64,000 nt of DNA from Hirudinaria manillensis (lineage: Eukaryota; Annelida; Clitellata; Hirudinida; Hirudinidae): assembly GCA_034509925.1 (NCBI GenBank), contig CM067530.1, forward strand, positions 10,588,501-10,652,500. Direction: 5' to 3'. Of this stretch, positions 49,691 through 62,254 are shown one piece after another (position 1 is the stretch's first letter; each line of letters opens with the position of its first letter). The position numbers and the translations under genes were made by a program. Under the pieces are notes generated by a model, which saw nothing but the letters and a program-made list of their open reading frames with translations, had not been told where the DNA came from and did not search any database.

Positions 49691-50620
49691 GTCCAGAACT
49701 ACTAATCAGCTCTTTGTTGTTGCTTTGGGAGAAATAACGAACCTTACTCCCTGTATTTTCCTGGTAACCTTTAATTTATGTTACCTTTTTATGTCATTAA
49801 ATTTTCTAATTGCCTCAAAATAAAATACAAGAAATGAACAAAAGAACCGGAAGAACAAAAGCGAAACCCCGCAGAAAGTACCCGGTAACTGGTTTCACTT
49901 TCAGTTTCTGCTGAAACAATTAAAAAGACATTTTCAGAACTTATTACTGGATATTTTATAAAAACCGGATTAGTTAATGTTAGTTACATCATCGATGGTT
50001 ATATTTTTTTTGAAAATATATGTTATCGTCTTTGTTGGTTTATTTGGGAATATGTATATTTCAGATTAACCACGCTACCGTATTAGTAACGATTAAAATA
50101 TGGCGGTTATTATATGACGAATCATTATTATAATATTCTTTATTATATTATTATTGTATAATATCCTTTATATTTAACATATTATTTTGCAATTACTGCA
50201 ATATTAACAAATTAAGCTGAATGATTTTAAATAAATAAATATTTATATAAAAATAATTATAAATATATATAAATATTATATAAGATATAATTATATTTAT
50301 ATAGATATAAATATTTCAAGTACCTGGAATAATGCTATCAAGGCATAATTTCCAAACTGTGATAATTATTATGATAATTATGACTGAGATACTAATTATA
50401 AATATTTAATTATAGTGTAATTCATAATAAAAAAAACGTAAGAGACCATCTTAATTATACCTTTCCGTATCTTTTCATTGCAAAGCTTTGATGTTCACAT
50501 CTTTCATCTCAAACCGAAACTCAATTCTCTTCGGTTAATTCCTAGTTTCAATTATCGGAGCCAATTTTGTTTTGGCCGGAAAATCCCAAAATTGGCAGTA
50601 GTACTGAAGTACTATATGGT
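49691..50620. other. Intergenic, A/T-rich
   Basis: Nothing recognisable apart from A/T-rich tracts (50200-50330). Short frames here match no family. Confidence 0.55.
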
Positions 50621-50624
50621 TACA

Positions 50625-51100
50625 ATGAGGATAATAATAATAATAATAATAATAAGATTGCACCATTCTATGGGACTATGCGATTATCACGGACAGGAAA
50701 ATATTGGCCAACAGACCTGACATTGTTATCCATGACAGGAGATCCAAGTCTTGCCTGCTAATCGATGTTTCAGTTCCGGATGATAAGAACATCGCGCTCA
50801 AAGAAGCTGAAAAAATTAGCAAATACAAGGACCTGGAGATTGAAATCAACCGGATGTGGAAAGTGAAGTGTAAAGTCGTTCCGGTAATTGTAGGAGCGCT
50901 CGGAACGCTAAGAAAAGACTTTACAAAGTATGTAGAGTTGATACCAGGACGACCAAAGACTTCGGAGATTCAGAAGATCTCCTTACTGGGCACTGCCCAC
51001 ATTCTTCGAAAAGTTCTTGGGTGAATTGCTGAGAGCACTGGTAGTGCTCAGCATTCATTCATCACCGGCTGTGAGACCGAGAAGAAGCAGGAAAAATGTG

Positions 51101-51183
<83 letters not shown>

Positions 51184-51200
51184 TAATAATAATAATAATT
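50625..51200 (+). mobile_element. Non-LTR retrotransposon 3' fragment with (TAA)n tail
   Basis: In-frame sequence from about 50665 to 51024 (WDYAIITDRKILANRPDIVI ... CLLIDVSVPDDKNI ... KVVPVIVGALGTLRKD ... ISLLGTAHILRKVLG) matches the conserved C-terminal domain found after the reverse transcriptase of many invertebrate and fish LINEs. The PD...ID pattern suggests a nuclease-like fold. After the stop come a short hairpin (GAGCACTGGTAGTGCTC) and about 100 bp of TAA repeats, the usual tail of such an element. The 5' side is truncated at another ATA run (50632-50655). The frame is still open, so the insertion may be fairly young. Confidence 0.8.
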
Positions 51201-51554
51201 AGTTATTATAACAATATTGTTATGATTAAATAATCGTGTGAATGCTACAGTAATAATTTATAATAACTATAATTATAATAATAATAATAATAGTATAGAT
51301 ATAATAAATGTTGGTGCCTATTTCATAATTAATATTATAATATCGAATATATTATAGTTGATGCAGCTGTAATAATTTCATTTCTCACAAGTGCATTCTC
51401 GTGCCTCTCCTTTTCCGGCGAGCATTCCATCATCGCCGATAGGAATGGATGGAATGAATTGAAACTAAGATGGACTTGAAATCATTAGATTATTTTTCCC
51501 GTGGAATTCACGAGATATATCAAGGGCATAATTTACTTTTAGAATAGAAAACGG

Positions 51555-51745
51555 ATGTTCATCATCATCACCGTCATCATCACTACCATCATCGTCGTCG
51601 TCGTCAGCATCATAGGAGTCGTTGTCGTCATCATCATCATCATCATTATTATCATCATCATCATCATCGTCGTCAGCATCATAGGAGTCGTTGTCGTCAT
51701 CATCATCATCATCATTATCATCGTCATCATCATCATCGTGGTCTC
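51555..51745. repeat. CAT/CGT microsatellite with an internal 74-bp duplication
   Basis: CAT and CGT triplets; the unique core GTCAGCATCATAGGAGTCG occurs at about 51603 and again about 74 bp on, so a block was tandemly duplicated. Confidence 0.85.
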
Positions 51746-51994
51746 CTTCGGGAAAGTGAAAAGGAAGAACAGGGCTCAGGCGATAATGATTGAAGGTTCA
51801 ATCGAAACTCTGTTCGCCCTGTTGAAACGATTGACTTTCAATCAACGATCGTTCGTTCAATCAATCAGTCTAACTTGATTGCTTCCTTTGAATTGATTGA
51901 TTTCAAGGAAGGTTGGATTCAATTTAAACGTGTCGCCATGGCGTTCATTTCTCGCGACGATGACGACGCTTGAGTCGGTGTTAAGTTGAAATGT

Positions 51995-52155
51995 CATGAC
52001 GACGATGATAATGATGACGACGACGACGATGATGATGATGACGACGATGATGATGATGATGATGACGACGACGATGATGATGATGATGATGATGACGACG
52101 ACGACATCGACGACGACGCTGAAGATGATGATGATGACGATGATGATGACTAGGA
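51995..52155. repeat. (GAC/GAT)n microsatellite
   Basis: Mixed GAC and GAT triplets. Long frames here are repeat translations. Confidence 0.9.
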
Positions 52156-52749
52156 CGATGTCAAATGATGAGTTAAGTATGCGTCATAACAAATGAAATC
52201 TGTGAAAAGTATTGCAATTCCGTGTAGTTATTCAATAAAGCTGTTAGTCACTGAAGGCTACTATTATATAATATTTATTTAGAATAAAAATAATAATATA
52301 AATAAATAATTTTAAATTTATTTTGAATGGTATTAAAAATAAATTATTTATTGTAACAATTATTCCACAAAATGTTAGCAATGCCAGCAATATTGAACAA
52401 ACAGTAACAAATGTTATTATTAATTAACTTTGAAATTAACTTTGAGAAATAAAAATGATAATAATAATAACAATGATAATAATAAATATTTATAATTTTA
52501 ATGTTATATTCTCCTAATCAAGTTACAAATAAGACGTTAATTATAAATTACTGAGCAATAATTTTAAAATGATTTAAAAAAAAAATAAATTTATTAAACA
52601 TAATTTATTCATCGTAATTACCTGTTGTAACCTTGCCAATGCAGGTAGGTGCATCAATTCAAAGCACCTTGACGCTCTTGTTCTGACTAATCGAAAGATT
52701 GGAGTCAATTGTACCTTTGTGTTGCACTGGTTTGCTGTGATTAATAATA

Positions 52750-52756
52750 ATTATTA

Positions 52757-52831
<75 letters not shown>
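52750..52831. repeat. (ATT)n microsatellite
   Basis: Nearly pure ATT run of about 27 units. Confidence 0.95.
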
Positions 52832-53597
52832 CTTATTTTGTATTAGTCATTGAAAAGAATTATTAATTAAAAACTTAAATATTTAAAATTTCAGAGCCAT
52901 GTTTATTCATTATGATATTATAATCATCGTCAATCACTACCATCACCATCGTCGTCGTCATCATCATCATCAGCAGGTCATCGTCTTCGTCTTCGTCATC
53001 ATCATCATCAGAATTATATTCAATTCATTCATTCATTCATTTTCTACAAATTATAGACAAATTTCTGTAAAAACTTGAAGTTCTCTTCGAGTTTTTCAAA
53101 CAATTAAACGTGACTCATGCGAGTTCAAGAACTCCATTATCGCTCATTCTGCCTTGAATGGCGACGACGACGACGACGATGACATTGGTGATGATGATGA
53201 TGATGATGGTAAGAATTCTTTTTTTAGACAATCCAACGCCTCTTCACCTAATCTCACCTGTTCAATCACCTGAACATTCCAGGTCCGGGAATCAGTTTTC
53301 CACGCCTCCGTTCGTGGAAACAACTTGGAATGACCTCGATCTATGACTCACCGAAAACAGTGATCGTTATCATTATCCTCGTAATTTTAATAATAATAAT
53401 AATAATAATATAATAATAATAATAATTCATTAATAAAAATAATTTATATAAATTTAATAAAATTGTTAATATTTAATAAAATAATTTAATAATAATTATT
53501 TTCATGGCGATTCCTCCCATTTCACTTTCAATAATGGAGGGTTTGTCGAACTGTTCATAGCTGAAAAGCAAGACAATTGAATAAAAAAGATAAATAT

Positions 53598-53667
53598 GAA
53601 AATAATAATAATAATAATAATAACAATAATAATAATAATAACAACATTAATAATAATAATAATAATA

Positions 53668-53698
<31 letters not shown>

Positions 53699-53892
53699 AA
53701 TTAATAATAATAATAATAATAATAATAACAATAATAATAATAATAACAACAACATTAATAATAATAATAATAACAACATTAATAATAATGATAACAACAT
53801 TAATAATAATAATAATAACAACATTAATAATAATAATAACAACATTAATAATAATAATAACAACATTAATAATAATAATAATAATAATAACA

Positions 53893-53937
<45 letters not shown>

Positions 53938-53958
53938 TTAATAATAATAATAATAATA
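53598..53958. repeat. Compound (AAT)n/(AAC)n array, 360 bp
   Basis: AAT units punctuated by AACAACATT blocks, giving a higher-order unit of about 24-36 bp (ATTAATAATAATAATAACAAC). It produces spurious poly-Asn and poly-Ile frames. Confidence 0.95.
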
Positions 53959-54101
53959 GTAACAAGGCTGAGAAACTTAAAGTTTAAAAGTAAAGTTGCA
54001 ATTCAGGATGTTTGGCAACAAAGCCTTGCATTGAATTCTTTTCAAATTCGTTCAACCGTTCCTAGGAGTATACTGGTATCTCTGTATGTGTACTGTAAAG
54101 C

Positions 54102-54132
54102 ATAATAAAATAATAATAATAATAATAATAAC

Positions 54133-54164
<32 letters not shown>

Positions 54165-54490
54165 TAATAATAATAACAATAATACTACTACTACTAATAA
54201 TAATAATACTACTACTAATAATAATAATAATAACAACAATAATACTAATAATAAGAATAATGATAATAATAATAATAATAATAATATTGTATGAGGATGT
54301 TAGTTAATGACGTTGAGGATCAAGGGACCTGAGTCGGGCTTGTCAATTTGTGATCCTTTTGGGATATTTATGGACACGATACCAGTACAATAATAATAAT
54401 AATAATAATAATTATAATAATGATAATAATAATAATAATAATAATTACAATAATGATAATAATAATAGTAATAATAATGGTAATAATGGT
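54102..54490. repeat. (AAT)n and (ACT)n arrays in two blocks
   Basis: 54102-54287 and 54390-54490, separated by about 100 bp of ordinary sequence. Confidence 0.9.
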
Positions 54491-54693
54491 TTTTTATTAA
54501 TAATAACTATTATATTATAATATGTTAATAATATTATTTAGTATTAATATTAGTTACTTTATACTTTATTTATTAATGTTATTATTGTTTACTATATATT
54601 GAGATATATTTATTAATATCTGGATTTTTTAGATCCTTAAGGAGAGATCAATTAAATTATTGAATTGTAGATTTGAAATAATATTAAGATTGG

Positions 54694-54883
54694 ATTATTA
54701 TTATTATTATTGTTATTATTATTATTATTATTATTGTTCTTATTATTATTATTATTATTATAAGATTGGAAATAATATTAAATAAAAGAATATTAATCAA
54801 ATATTATTTTTATTTTCGATTAAAAGTTTAAAATTCATCAAGCAAAGATAATTCAAGGACGTGATGTCACAACGCCCTTTTAA

Positions 54884-54964
<81 letters not shown>

Positions 54965-54970
54965 TATTAC
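54694..54970. repeat. Two (ATT)n arrays
   Basis: 54694-54762 and 54881-54970, nearly pure ATT with a few GTT units. Confidence 0.9.
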
Positions 54971-55096
54971 ATTTATTGCGGTCCATTGAATGAATTCCCT
55001 GGCTAAATTCCCACCAATTCTTTAGACATTGATCGATGGATATTTTTTTAAAAAAGTTATTTTCAATGTAATTCTGGCACAAAACATTTTACTGAC

Positions 55097-55190
55097 GTAA
55101 TTGTAATTAAATATAATTAAATAAGTAATTGTAATTAAATATAATTAAATAAGTAATTGTAATTAAATATAATTAATTAAGTAATTATAA
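55097..55190. repeat. AT-rich minisatellite
   Basis: The unit AATTGTAATTAAATATAATT (about 28 bp with the spacer AAATAAGT) is repeated three to four times. Confidence 0.8.
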
Positions 55191-55384
55191 TGTAATAGAA
55201 TAATAAAGAGACGGGGATTATTTTTGGAAATTGGAGTTAAAGTATCGACTAATATTTGTTTTTTAAAAGTGTTATTTCGAGTAACTTATTACATCAATAT
55301 TCATCATCTATTCATTATTTTTTTATTATTATTATTTTATTATTATTATTATTATTATTATTAAATTAAAAATTAAAATAAGAT

Positions 55385-55575
55385 AGGATATAATACAATG
55401 CAAGGTAATGCATTGCCATACAATATAACACCGATACAATACCGATACAACACCTATACAATACCTTACAATACCCATACAATATCTTACAATACCCATA
55501 CGATAGCGATACAATACCAATATAATACCAATATAATACCATACAATACCGATACAATGCGATACGATACCATAC
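55385..55575. repeat. ATACAATACC-type minisatellite
   Basis: About 18 diverged copies of a 10-bp unit (ATACAATACC, ATACGATACC, ATATAATACC). It is a pentamer-based array like the one at 59344-59405. Confidence 0.9.
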
Positions 55576-55949
55576 AATACAAAGGAAATGACAATACAAA
55601 TGTCTTAATGACGTTCGTTCCTAAGAAACATGAAACAACTTGGAACACGTTCTCCCTAAAGTCGTGTGTTCGATTCTGCCTTTGTTCCACTCGTTTACAA
55701 TTCTTTTTAAATAATTTTTATTCCAATTTTAGTGATATTTTAGGAAACTGAAATTAATTAATTTTAATTGTTTTTTAAGTAATTTTTTTTAAATTATAAG
55801 GTTAATTTAATTTATTACTGAAATAATGCCATAATTATTTCTGAATGTGTTTTTTAAATAATTTATTATTATTATTATTTATATTAATGTATTAATCGGG
55901 CTTGAATTGGTGCCATAAATATTTCTTGATATGATCAAAAAGCTCCCTC

Positions 55950-56316
55950 CTTTGATTGATTGATTGGTTGATTGATTGATTGATTTATTAATTGATTGAT
56001 TGATTGGTTGGTTGATTGATTGATTGATTGATTGACTGAACGAATGAATCAATCAATGAATCAATCACTCATTGGATCAATCACTCAATGAACCAATCAC
56101 TTAATGAATCAATCACTTAATGAACCAATCACTCAATGAATCAATCACTCAATGAATCAATCACTCAATGAATGAATCAGTCACTCAATGAATCAATCAA
56201 TCAATGAACCAATCACTCAATGAATCAATCAATGAATCAATCACTCAATCAATGAACCAATCACTCAATGAACCAATCACTCAATGAATCAATCAATGAA
56301 TCAATCACTCAATCAC
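55950..56316. repeat. (GATT)n followed by a CAATCACTCAATGAAT minisatellite
   Basis: 55950-56035 is GATT/TTGA. From 56036 the strand sense flips to AATC/AATG units with a 12-16 bp period (ACTCAATGAAYCAATC). The junction forms an imperfect inverted repeat. Confidence 0.9.
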
Positions 56317-56433
56317 ATCATCACGAAGTACCGTTTAAAGGCGTTTCTTTGATTCGAAATTTTCAAGAAACCAATCTTTTCTTCTTTCAACGTAATGAAG
56401 TCGTCATTTGCATAACGTAAATGTTATTATATC

Positions 56434-56518
<85 letters not shown>

Positions 56519-56829
56519 GTTATTATATCTTATTATGCTAGTTATTATATTATTATTGTTACTGTTATTTTATAATTATTTGTTAATAATAACAATATCC
56601 AACATTATTATTATTATTATTATTTTTTTTTTATTAATAAACATTTATCTATATTACTTATTATACGTGCCTTTACATCCCCTTGGGATAACATTGCGCA
56701 CGTAAAATATTGGACAAATAAATGTAAATGTAAATGTAAATATACATTCAAATTACATATATTCTATAATAAACATATTACATAGGGAATGTTTTTCAAA
56801 TTCTAATTCGATACTATTATTATTATTGC

Positions 56830-56908
<79 letters not shown>

Positions 56909-56909
56909 A
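56434..56909. repeat. Two (ATT)n arrays
   Basis: 56434-56518 and 56813-56909, separated by A/T-rich sequence with a TGTAAATGTAAATGTAAATG run at about 56720. Confidence 0.9.
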
Positions 56910-57180
56910 TTAAAGAGAACAATTCATGACGACCCTTGCTAGGAATCGAACCAACTACCTCACGGATTCTATTTTTCCTTTTTATTGTCGATGCGTGATA
57001 TGTTTAAAGACTTTCCCGCCTCCTACCATTTCTCGGCAGACGACTTCAAGTCAACACGACTTCAGGGTTTTGGGTTTGGGCGGATATTTTTTTTTTATTT
57101 TTAATTCTTTTTAATTGAAAGGGATTTTCAGAGAAATTTAGGAAATTTAAAAGTTAAATTGTTAAAAAGAAATTAATTCC

Positions 57181-57206
57181 TGATGATGATGGTGATGATG
57201 ATGATG

Positions 57207-57266
<60 letters not shown>

Positions 57267-57695
57267 GTATTAGATCAACAATAATTATTGCGATGATGAT
57301 GACGAAGACGATGATGGTGATGATGAAGACGAGGATGATGTTGCGAAGCCAGGATGTTTTTTGGGTTAAAAAATTGAGTTCAGTGGTAAAAAAAAGGCCA
57401 CTGTTTATTTAATTTTTTATTATTTATATTATTTATATTTAATTTTTTATTTAAAAATTAAATGAATTTTTAAAATTAATTAACATAAAATGTGCGGAGA
57501 CAGAGTAAGCGAAAACCGATGTTTAAAACTTCGGATGTTTAACCTGGGACTCTTTTTTCGAGCCTCTTTAAGTATTCATTAATACATAAATAGTTTGCAA
57601 TCAATTATTAATATTAACAGCAACCCTTAATCGTCATCATTATCATCACCATCATCATCATCGTCGTCATCATCATCATCATCATCGTTCTCTTC
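57181..57695. repeat. (GAT)n/(ATT)n and CAT/CGT microsatellites
   Basis: 57181-57268 (GAT then ATT), 57285-57340 (GAT/GAC) and 57631-57695 (CAT/CGT). Confidence 0.85.
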
Positions 57696-58173
57696 ATCGT
57701 CATCGCAACCGTCGAAATCAATGGTCGGATGGCGCAACTGTAGCTCCCGGGATGAGCGATCAATACTTTTCCAACTGCAAGCAACAGCAACAACTGCATT
57801 ACGACGACGACGACAACAACAGGCATTCGTAGTCGGAATCGATTGATTTGATTGAATTTCTGTCACATTTTCAACTTTTTAAATTTAAAATTCGAACTAA
57901 TAATATATATAATAACAATAAAAAAAATAATCCATGGTAAATGGTTAAATCCATCTAATATTAATCTAGTCTGACCACTCCCGTAATCCCATACGAGGTG
58001 AGGCTAAATAGGTGAAAGTTCAAGAGGTCATCCGAACTGAAACAGATTCGAAAACAACAACAACAACAGCAACAACAGCAGTACTGCCTGTGGTTATTCA
58101 ACTCAGGGTCAAAGCTGTGAGGAAGCCCAAAATAGAACATAGCTGCTTGCCACTGCTACGTGCTATAAAACAT

Positions 58174-58174
58174 T

Positions 58175-58205
<31 letters not shown>

Positions 58206-58392
58206 TAATAATAATAATAATGATAATGATAATAATAATAACAATAATGATAATAACAATAATAATAATACAATTAACATTATTGTCCTAACTAAGTTCA
58301 TATAATTATTATTATTATAAATTATACAAAATAATACAAAAACTAAAACCATCATTAATAATAGCGACTATGATGATTTGGTAACGAAAGAA

Positions 58393-58450
<58 letters not shown>

Positions 58451-58561
58451 GTGATTATTGTTATTATTATTGTTATTATTGCTATTATTATTATTGTTTT
58501 TATTATTATTAAGTATAATTATTAGATATTTATAATTACACCATAAATATATTATAAATCT

Positions 58562-58596
<35 letters not shown>

Positions 58597-58605
58597 TTAT
58601 CGGTA
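58174..58605. repeat. (AAT)n, (ATT)n and (ATTT)n microsatellites
   Basis: 58174-58270 AAT, 58392-58510 ATT, 58565-58600 ATTT. Confidence 0.9.
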
Positions 58606-59635
58606 ATTTTAGATTAATTTTTAATTTATTCAGCTGAAATAGTTCAGAAAGTGGTCCATTTTTTATCTCCTGTTATGACCGAAATCTCCAATGGTTGCGA
58701 TAAGATATCATTTTTAGCAATTTTTTTTTTTTTTTTTTTTTTATTTTATTGACATCCTGAAATGAATGAGACGGATTTTTCTTAAATTAACCTTCAATTG
58801 CGTAATAAATGCGAAATGTTAAAGAAATCTTAAATCAAAAGACTCGATTATTAAGAGTTAAATTAATAATTATTTGAAATAAATTATAATTATTTAATAA
58901 AAACCACTTTTTCGAGTTATTGAATTAAAAATATATACACTAAAAATAAATACGATATCTATTTTAAATTGTTTTTATTTCCCCAAAATTAAATTCCTCA
59001 CCCAAAACCATCCCTAATCCCTCTCGATAGAGGCACACTGGGTACTAGGTATTAGCCACTGGTAGGTACAGATAAAAATAAAAAGGGGTATTCCCTGAAT
59101 AAATAACTGAAATATCAGATATCTAAATAAATTGGAATTTCAGTCAGTCAGTCACGTACTAGTCGTTTGTAGCCGAAATCTAAAATTGGCTACGGAGCCG
59201 GCTAAGCTAGACTCGTTGTGTTTCTTAAACCCGGAAGTTTGTGAAGCAAACTCAAGCCCCCAGTCTTGAATCTGTACTTAAGTACAATGGATTTGCATTG
59301 GACTGATAGTTGGTATAAGCTGGTCCGTATTTAGGTAACAGCATTAGTAATACTGTATTGTATTGTATTCATGTATGGTATCGTGTTGTATCGTGTTGTG
59401 TCGTGTCTGGCGCCATTTTATTGCATGAATAAATAATAATATTAGCAATAAATAATATTAGCCATAAATAATATTAACAATAAATCAATAAATAAATAAA
59501 TTAGCAATTAATATTAGAAATAAATATCACGCTGGTATGATGTTTGTATGTTTGCCCTCGCATTGGAGACACACTTGAGTACATCTGTACTAGTGATGAG
59601 AATGATTATTTATTAGAACTCATCGAGACAAACGT

Positions 59636-59865
59636 AAATTTTAATTAAATTAATTAAATGTAAAAAATAAAATTAATTAATTGTAAATTTTAATTAAATG
59701 TAATTAAATGTAAAAAATAAAATTAATTAATTGTAAATTTTAATTGAATGTAGAAAATAAAATTAATTAATTGTAAATTTTAATTAAATGTAGAAAATAA
59801 AATTAATGAATTGTAAATTTTAATTAAATGTAAAAAATAAAATTAATTAATAGTAAATTTACAGG
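59636..59865. repeat. AT-rich minisatellite, about 55-bp unit, five copies
   Basis: The unit contains AATTGTAAATTTTAATTAAATG, broken into AATTGTAAATTTTAATTA and TGTAAAAAATAAAATTAA, repeated with few changes. Confidence 0.85.
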
Positions 59866-59989
59866 CTTAAATCATTCCCTTTCGCTCTTAGATTAGCTGG
59901 GTATAACAGTCTGTCTGTCACTTTATAATGATCTTGTTGCTCTTGTTGTTGCTGTTGTTGTCATCTTCGTCGTCGTCGTCACCGTCGTC

Positions 59990-60034
<45 letters not shown>

Positions 60035-60190
60035 GACTGGTTTTAGTAATAAGACATTTTAGTCGTTATTTTTGACATTTTCTGAGTAACTGGGCATTAG
60101 AAATAGCTGTTACTAAATGCTTGAAGAAAAAAAAATCCAAATAAGTCACCATTTTAAGATGTTATTTATATAATATAATGGTAATTATAT

Positions 60191-60425
60191 AATAATAATA
60201 ATAAGGTTATAATAATATTTTAATTAATAATAATAAGGTTATAATAATAGTTTAATTAATAATAATAATAAGGTTATAATAATAGTTTAATTAATAATAA
60301 TAATAAGGTTATAACAATAGTTTAATTAATAATAATAATAAGGTTATAATAATAGTTTAATTAATAATAATAATAATAGTAATAAAAATACTAATAATAG
60401 TAATAAAAATACTAATAATAGTAAT
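60191..60425. repeat. Minisatellite with AAGGTTATAATAATAGTTTA unit, then AATAGT triplets
   Basis: Five units of about 36 bp (AAGGTTATAATAATAGTTTA plus an AAT run), the last passing into AATAGTAATAAAAATACT repeats. Confidence 0.85.
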
Positions 60426-60744
60426 ACTAGCAATAGCATCATTTTTTGTCTTGGCATACCATTGCACATGATGCCCTGGAGAGCCAGAACAACTTCAAGG
60501 TGGAAAAAATTAATCCACCCCACTCAGAGACCCCTGCACCCTACCACACCCCAACCAGGTAGGGTGGAGGAAAGAAGGGGGGTTGGTGCATCCCTGTATT
60601 TCAAGGTCTTTTGATTTAATGTCATTTTTTTTTAAAATATAAACAGCTGTCATCTGCAGATGAAGTTGTTCTCGAATGATGAAGGTATTGATCACAAAAA
60701 TAACGAATAATTACAAATGTTTTTAATTTAGAGATTAATTACCA

Positions 60745-60748
60745 TTAC

Positions 60749-60790
<42 letters not shown>

Positions 60791-60848
60791 CATTATTATC
60801 ATTATTATTATTATTATCATTATTGTTATTATTATTATTATTATTATC
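60745..60848. repeat. (ATT)n microsatellite with ATC units
   Basis: About 34 ATT units with scattered ATC. Confidence 0.9.
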
Positions 60849-61210
60849 AATTATATTATAATAAAAGATTTTTATTGGCGTCTGTTATCAGGCAAATGAC
60901 GACGACAGAAACACGTTTATATTTTTTTTTTTCCTTAGCTTTCTGTATCGTAAACAAGAAGCTAAAAATAACCTTTTCAGACCATAGTCGTCTGCTCAGC
61001 TGAAGACATCGAACTTGATCTCGTTCCAAGACGAGACTGCTTTTAGACTGGCAGATACCATTAGAGGGATAAGCAGAGATACAGATACATAAACGCAGGG
61101 AAAAGATAATTCTCAGGTTGGGATGAAATCCAGTGAGATTATTATGATTATGATGACATTGGAAATGCTTGGATAGATTCAAATAGAGGACAAGTTAATG
61201 GATGATTGAG

Positions 61211-61637
61211 AGAATGAATGAATGAATGAATGAATGAATGAATGAATGAATGAATGAATGAATGAATGAATGAATGAACGAACGAACGAACGAACGAACG
61301 AACGAACGAACGAACGAATGAATGAGTGAATGAGTGAGTGAATGAGTGAGTGAGTGAATAAATAAACGGAGGACAAGGACGTAGATTATGTTATCGTCGA
61401 CATCCAAAGGTTGAAGCAATTAAAAACAAAAGAAAAATATCTCGAGTTGGTTTGAGTTGAGTGGGTTAGAAAAAAATAGTAAGTGAATGAGTGAATGAAT
61501 GAATGGATGGATGAATGAATGAATGAATGAATGAATGAATGAATGAATGAATGAATGAATGAATGAATGAATGAATGAATGAATGAATGAATGAATGAAT
61601 GAATGAATGGATGAATGAATGAATGAACGAATGAACA
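61211..61637. repeat. (GAAT)n/(GAAC)n microsatellites
   Basis: 61211-61362 is GAAT, then about ten GAAC units, then GAGT/GAAT. 61481-61637 is nearly pure GAAT. Both are tetramers on the same strand. Confidence 0.95.
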
Positions 61638-61897
61638 GCTCGATATTTATTAGCCACTGTTAAATGTGACTCACAGCAGCGCGTGTTTCAAATACATTAA
61701 TAAAATAGAAATAAAAATATCGAGGCCATGTTGATTACCGATAAATCGTTAAAAACTTGATTAAAGTGATGCCCAGAATATTAATAAATAATAATAATGT
61801 TGATGTTTAATGAAATATAAATTAATTTAATAATTTATGTCAATGAGGGTTTTAAAAAAATCCCAAATATTTAATAAAACTAAGTCAAGGATGGTGT

Positions 61898-62254
61898 GCT
61901 CGCCAGGTGTCTAGTTCGATTTTATAAAAATTATTTTTCATTCCCCAGGTGTCAGACAAAAACTTTGTAGGATGGTCAAAAAAATAAATTTAATTCAATA
62001 GGTGGCCTTTTTAATAAAAAAAATTATTTAACATTCGCTAGGTGACAGCACGTCTAAAAACAAATAAAGGAGTGATTATTTTTTGATCGCCAGGTGTCTA
62101 TGAAATATTAACAATTACTTTTCATTCGCTAGGTGTTCGAGCAGATGTTGGGTGTTCTGTAATAATTATTATTCATTCGCCAGATGTCGGAACTGTTAAA
62201 ATAAGGATAATAATTTCTTATGTACGACATTATTTTCTATTCGCTAGATGTCAG
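61898..62254 (+). repeat. Spaced array of eight TTCGCYAGRTGTCAG motifs
   Basis: Motif cores lie at about 61901, 61944, 61998, 62037, 62089, 62128, 62178 and 62242, all in one orientation and 39-64 bp apart in an A/T-only background. The consensus resembles the CTCF core CCACYAGRTGGCAG. The spacers do not align well with each other. It is either an old decayed minisatellite or a cluster of protein-binding sites. Confidence 0.6.

Noticed and set aside
53577..54307. Poly-Asn, poly-Ile and poly-Leu frames up to 169 codons
   Set aside because: Pure translations of AAT/ATT microsatellites.
56930..56975. tRNA-like B box (GGTTCGATTCC on the minus strand)
   Set aside because: T-stem does not pair well, no A box or cloverleaf found; at most a tRNA-derived SINE remnant.
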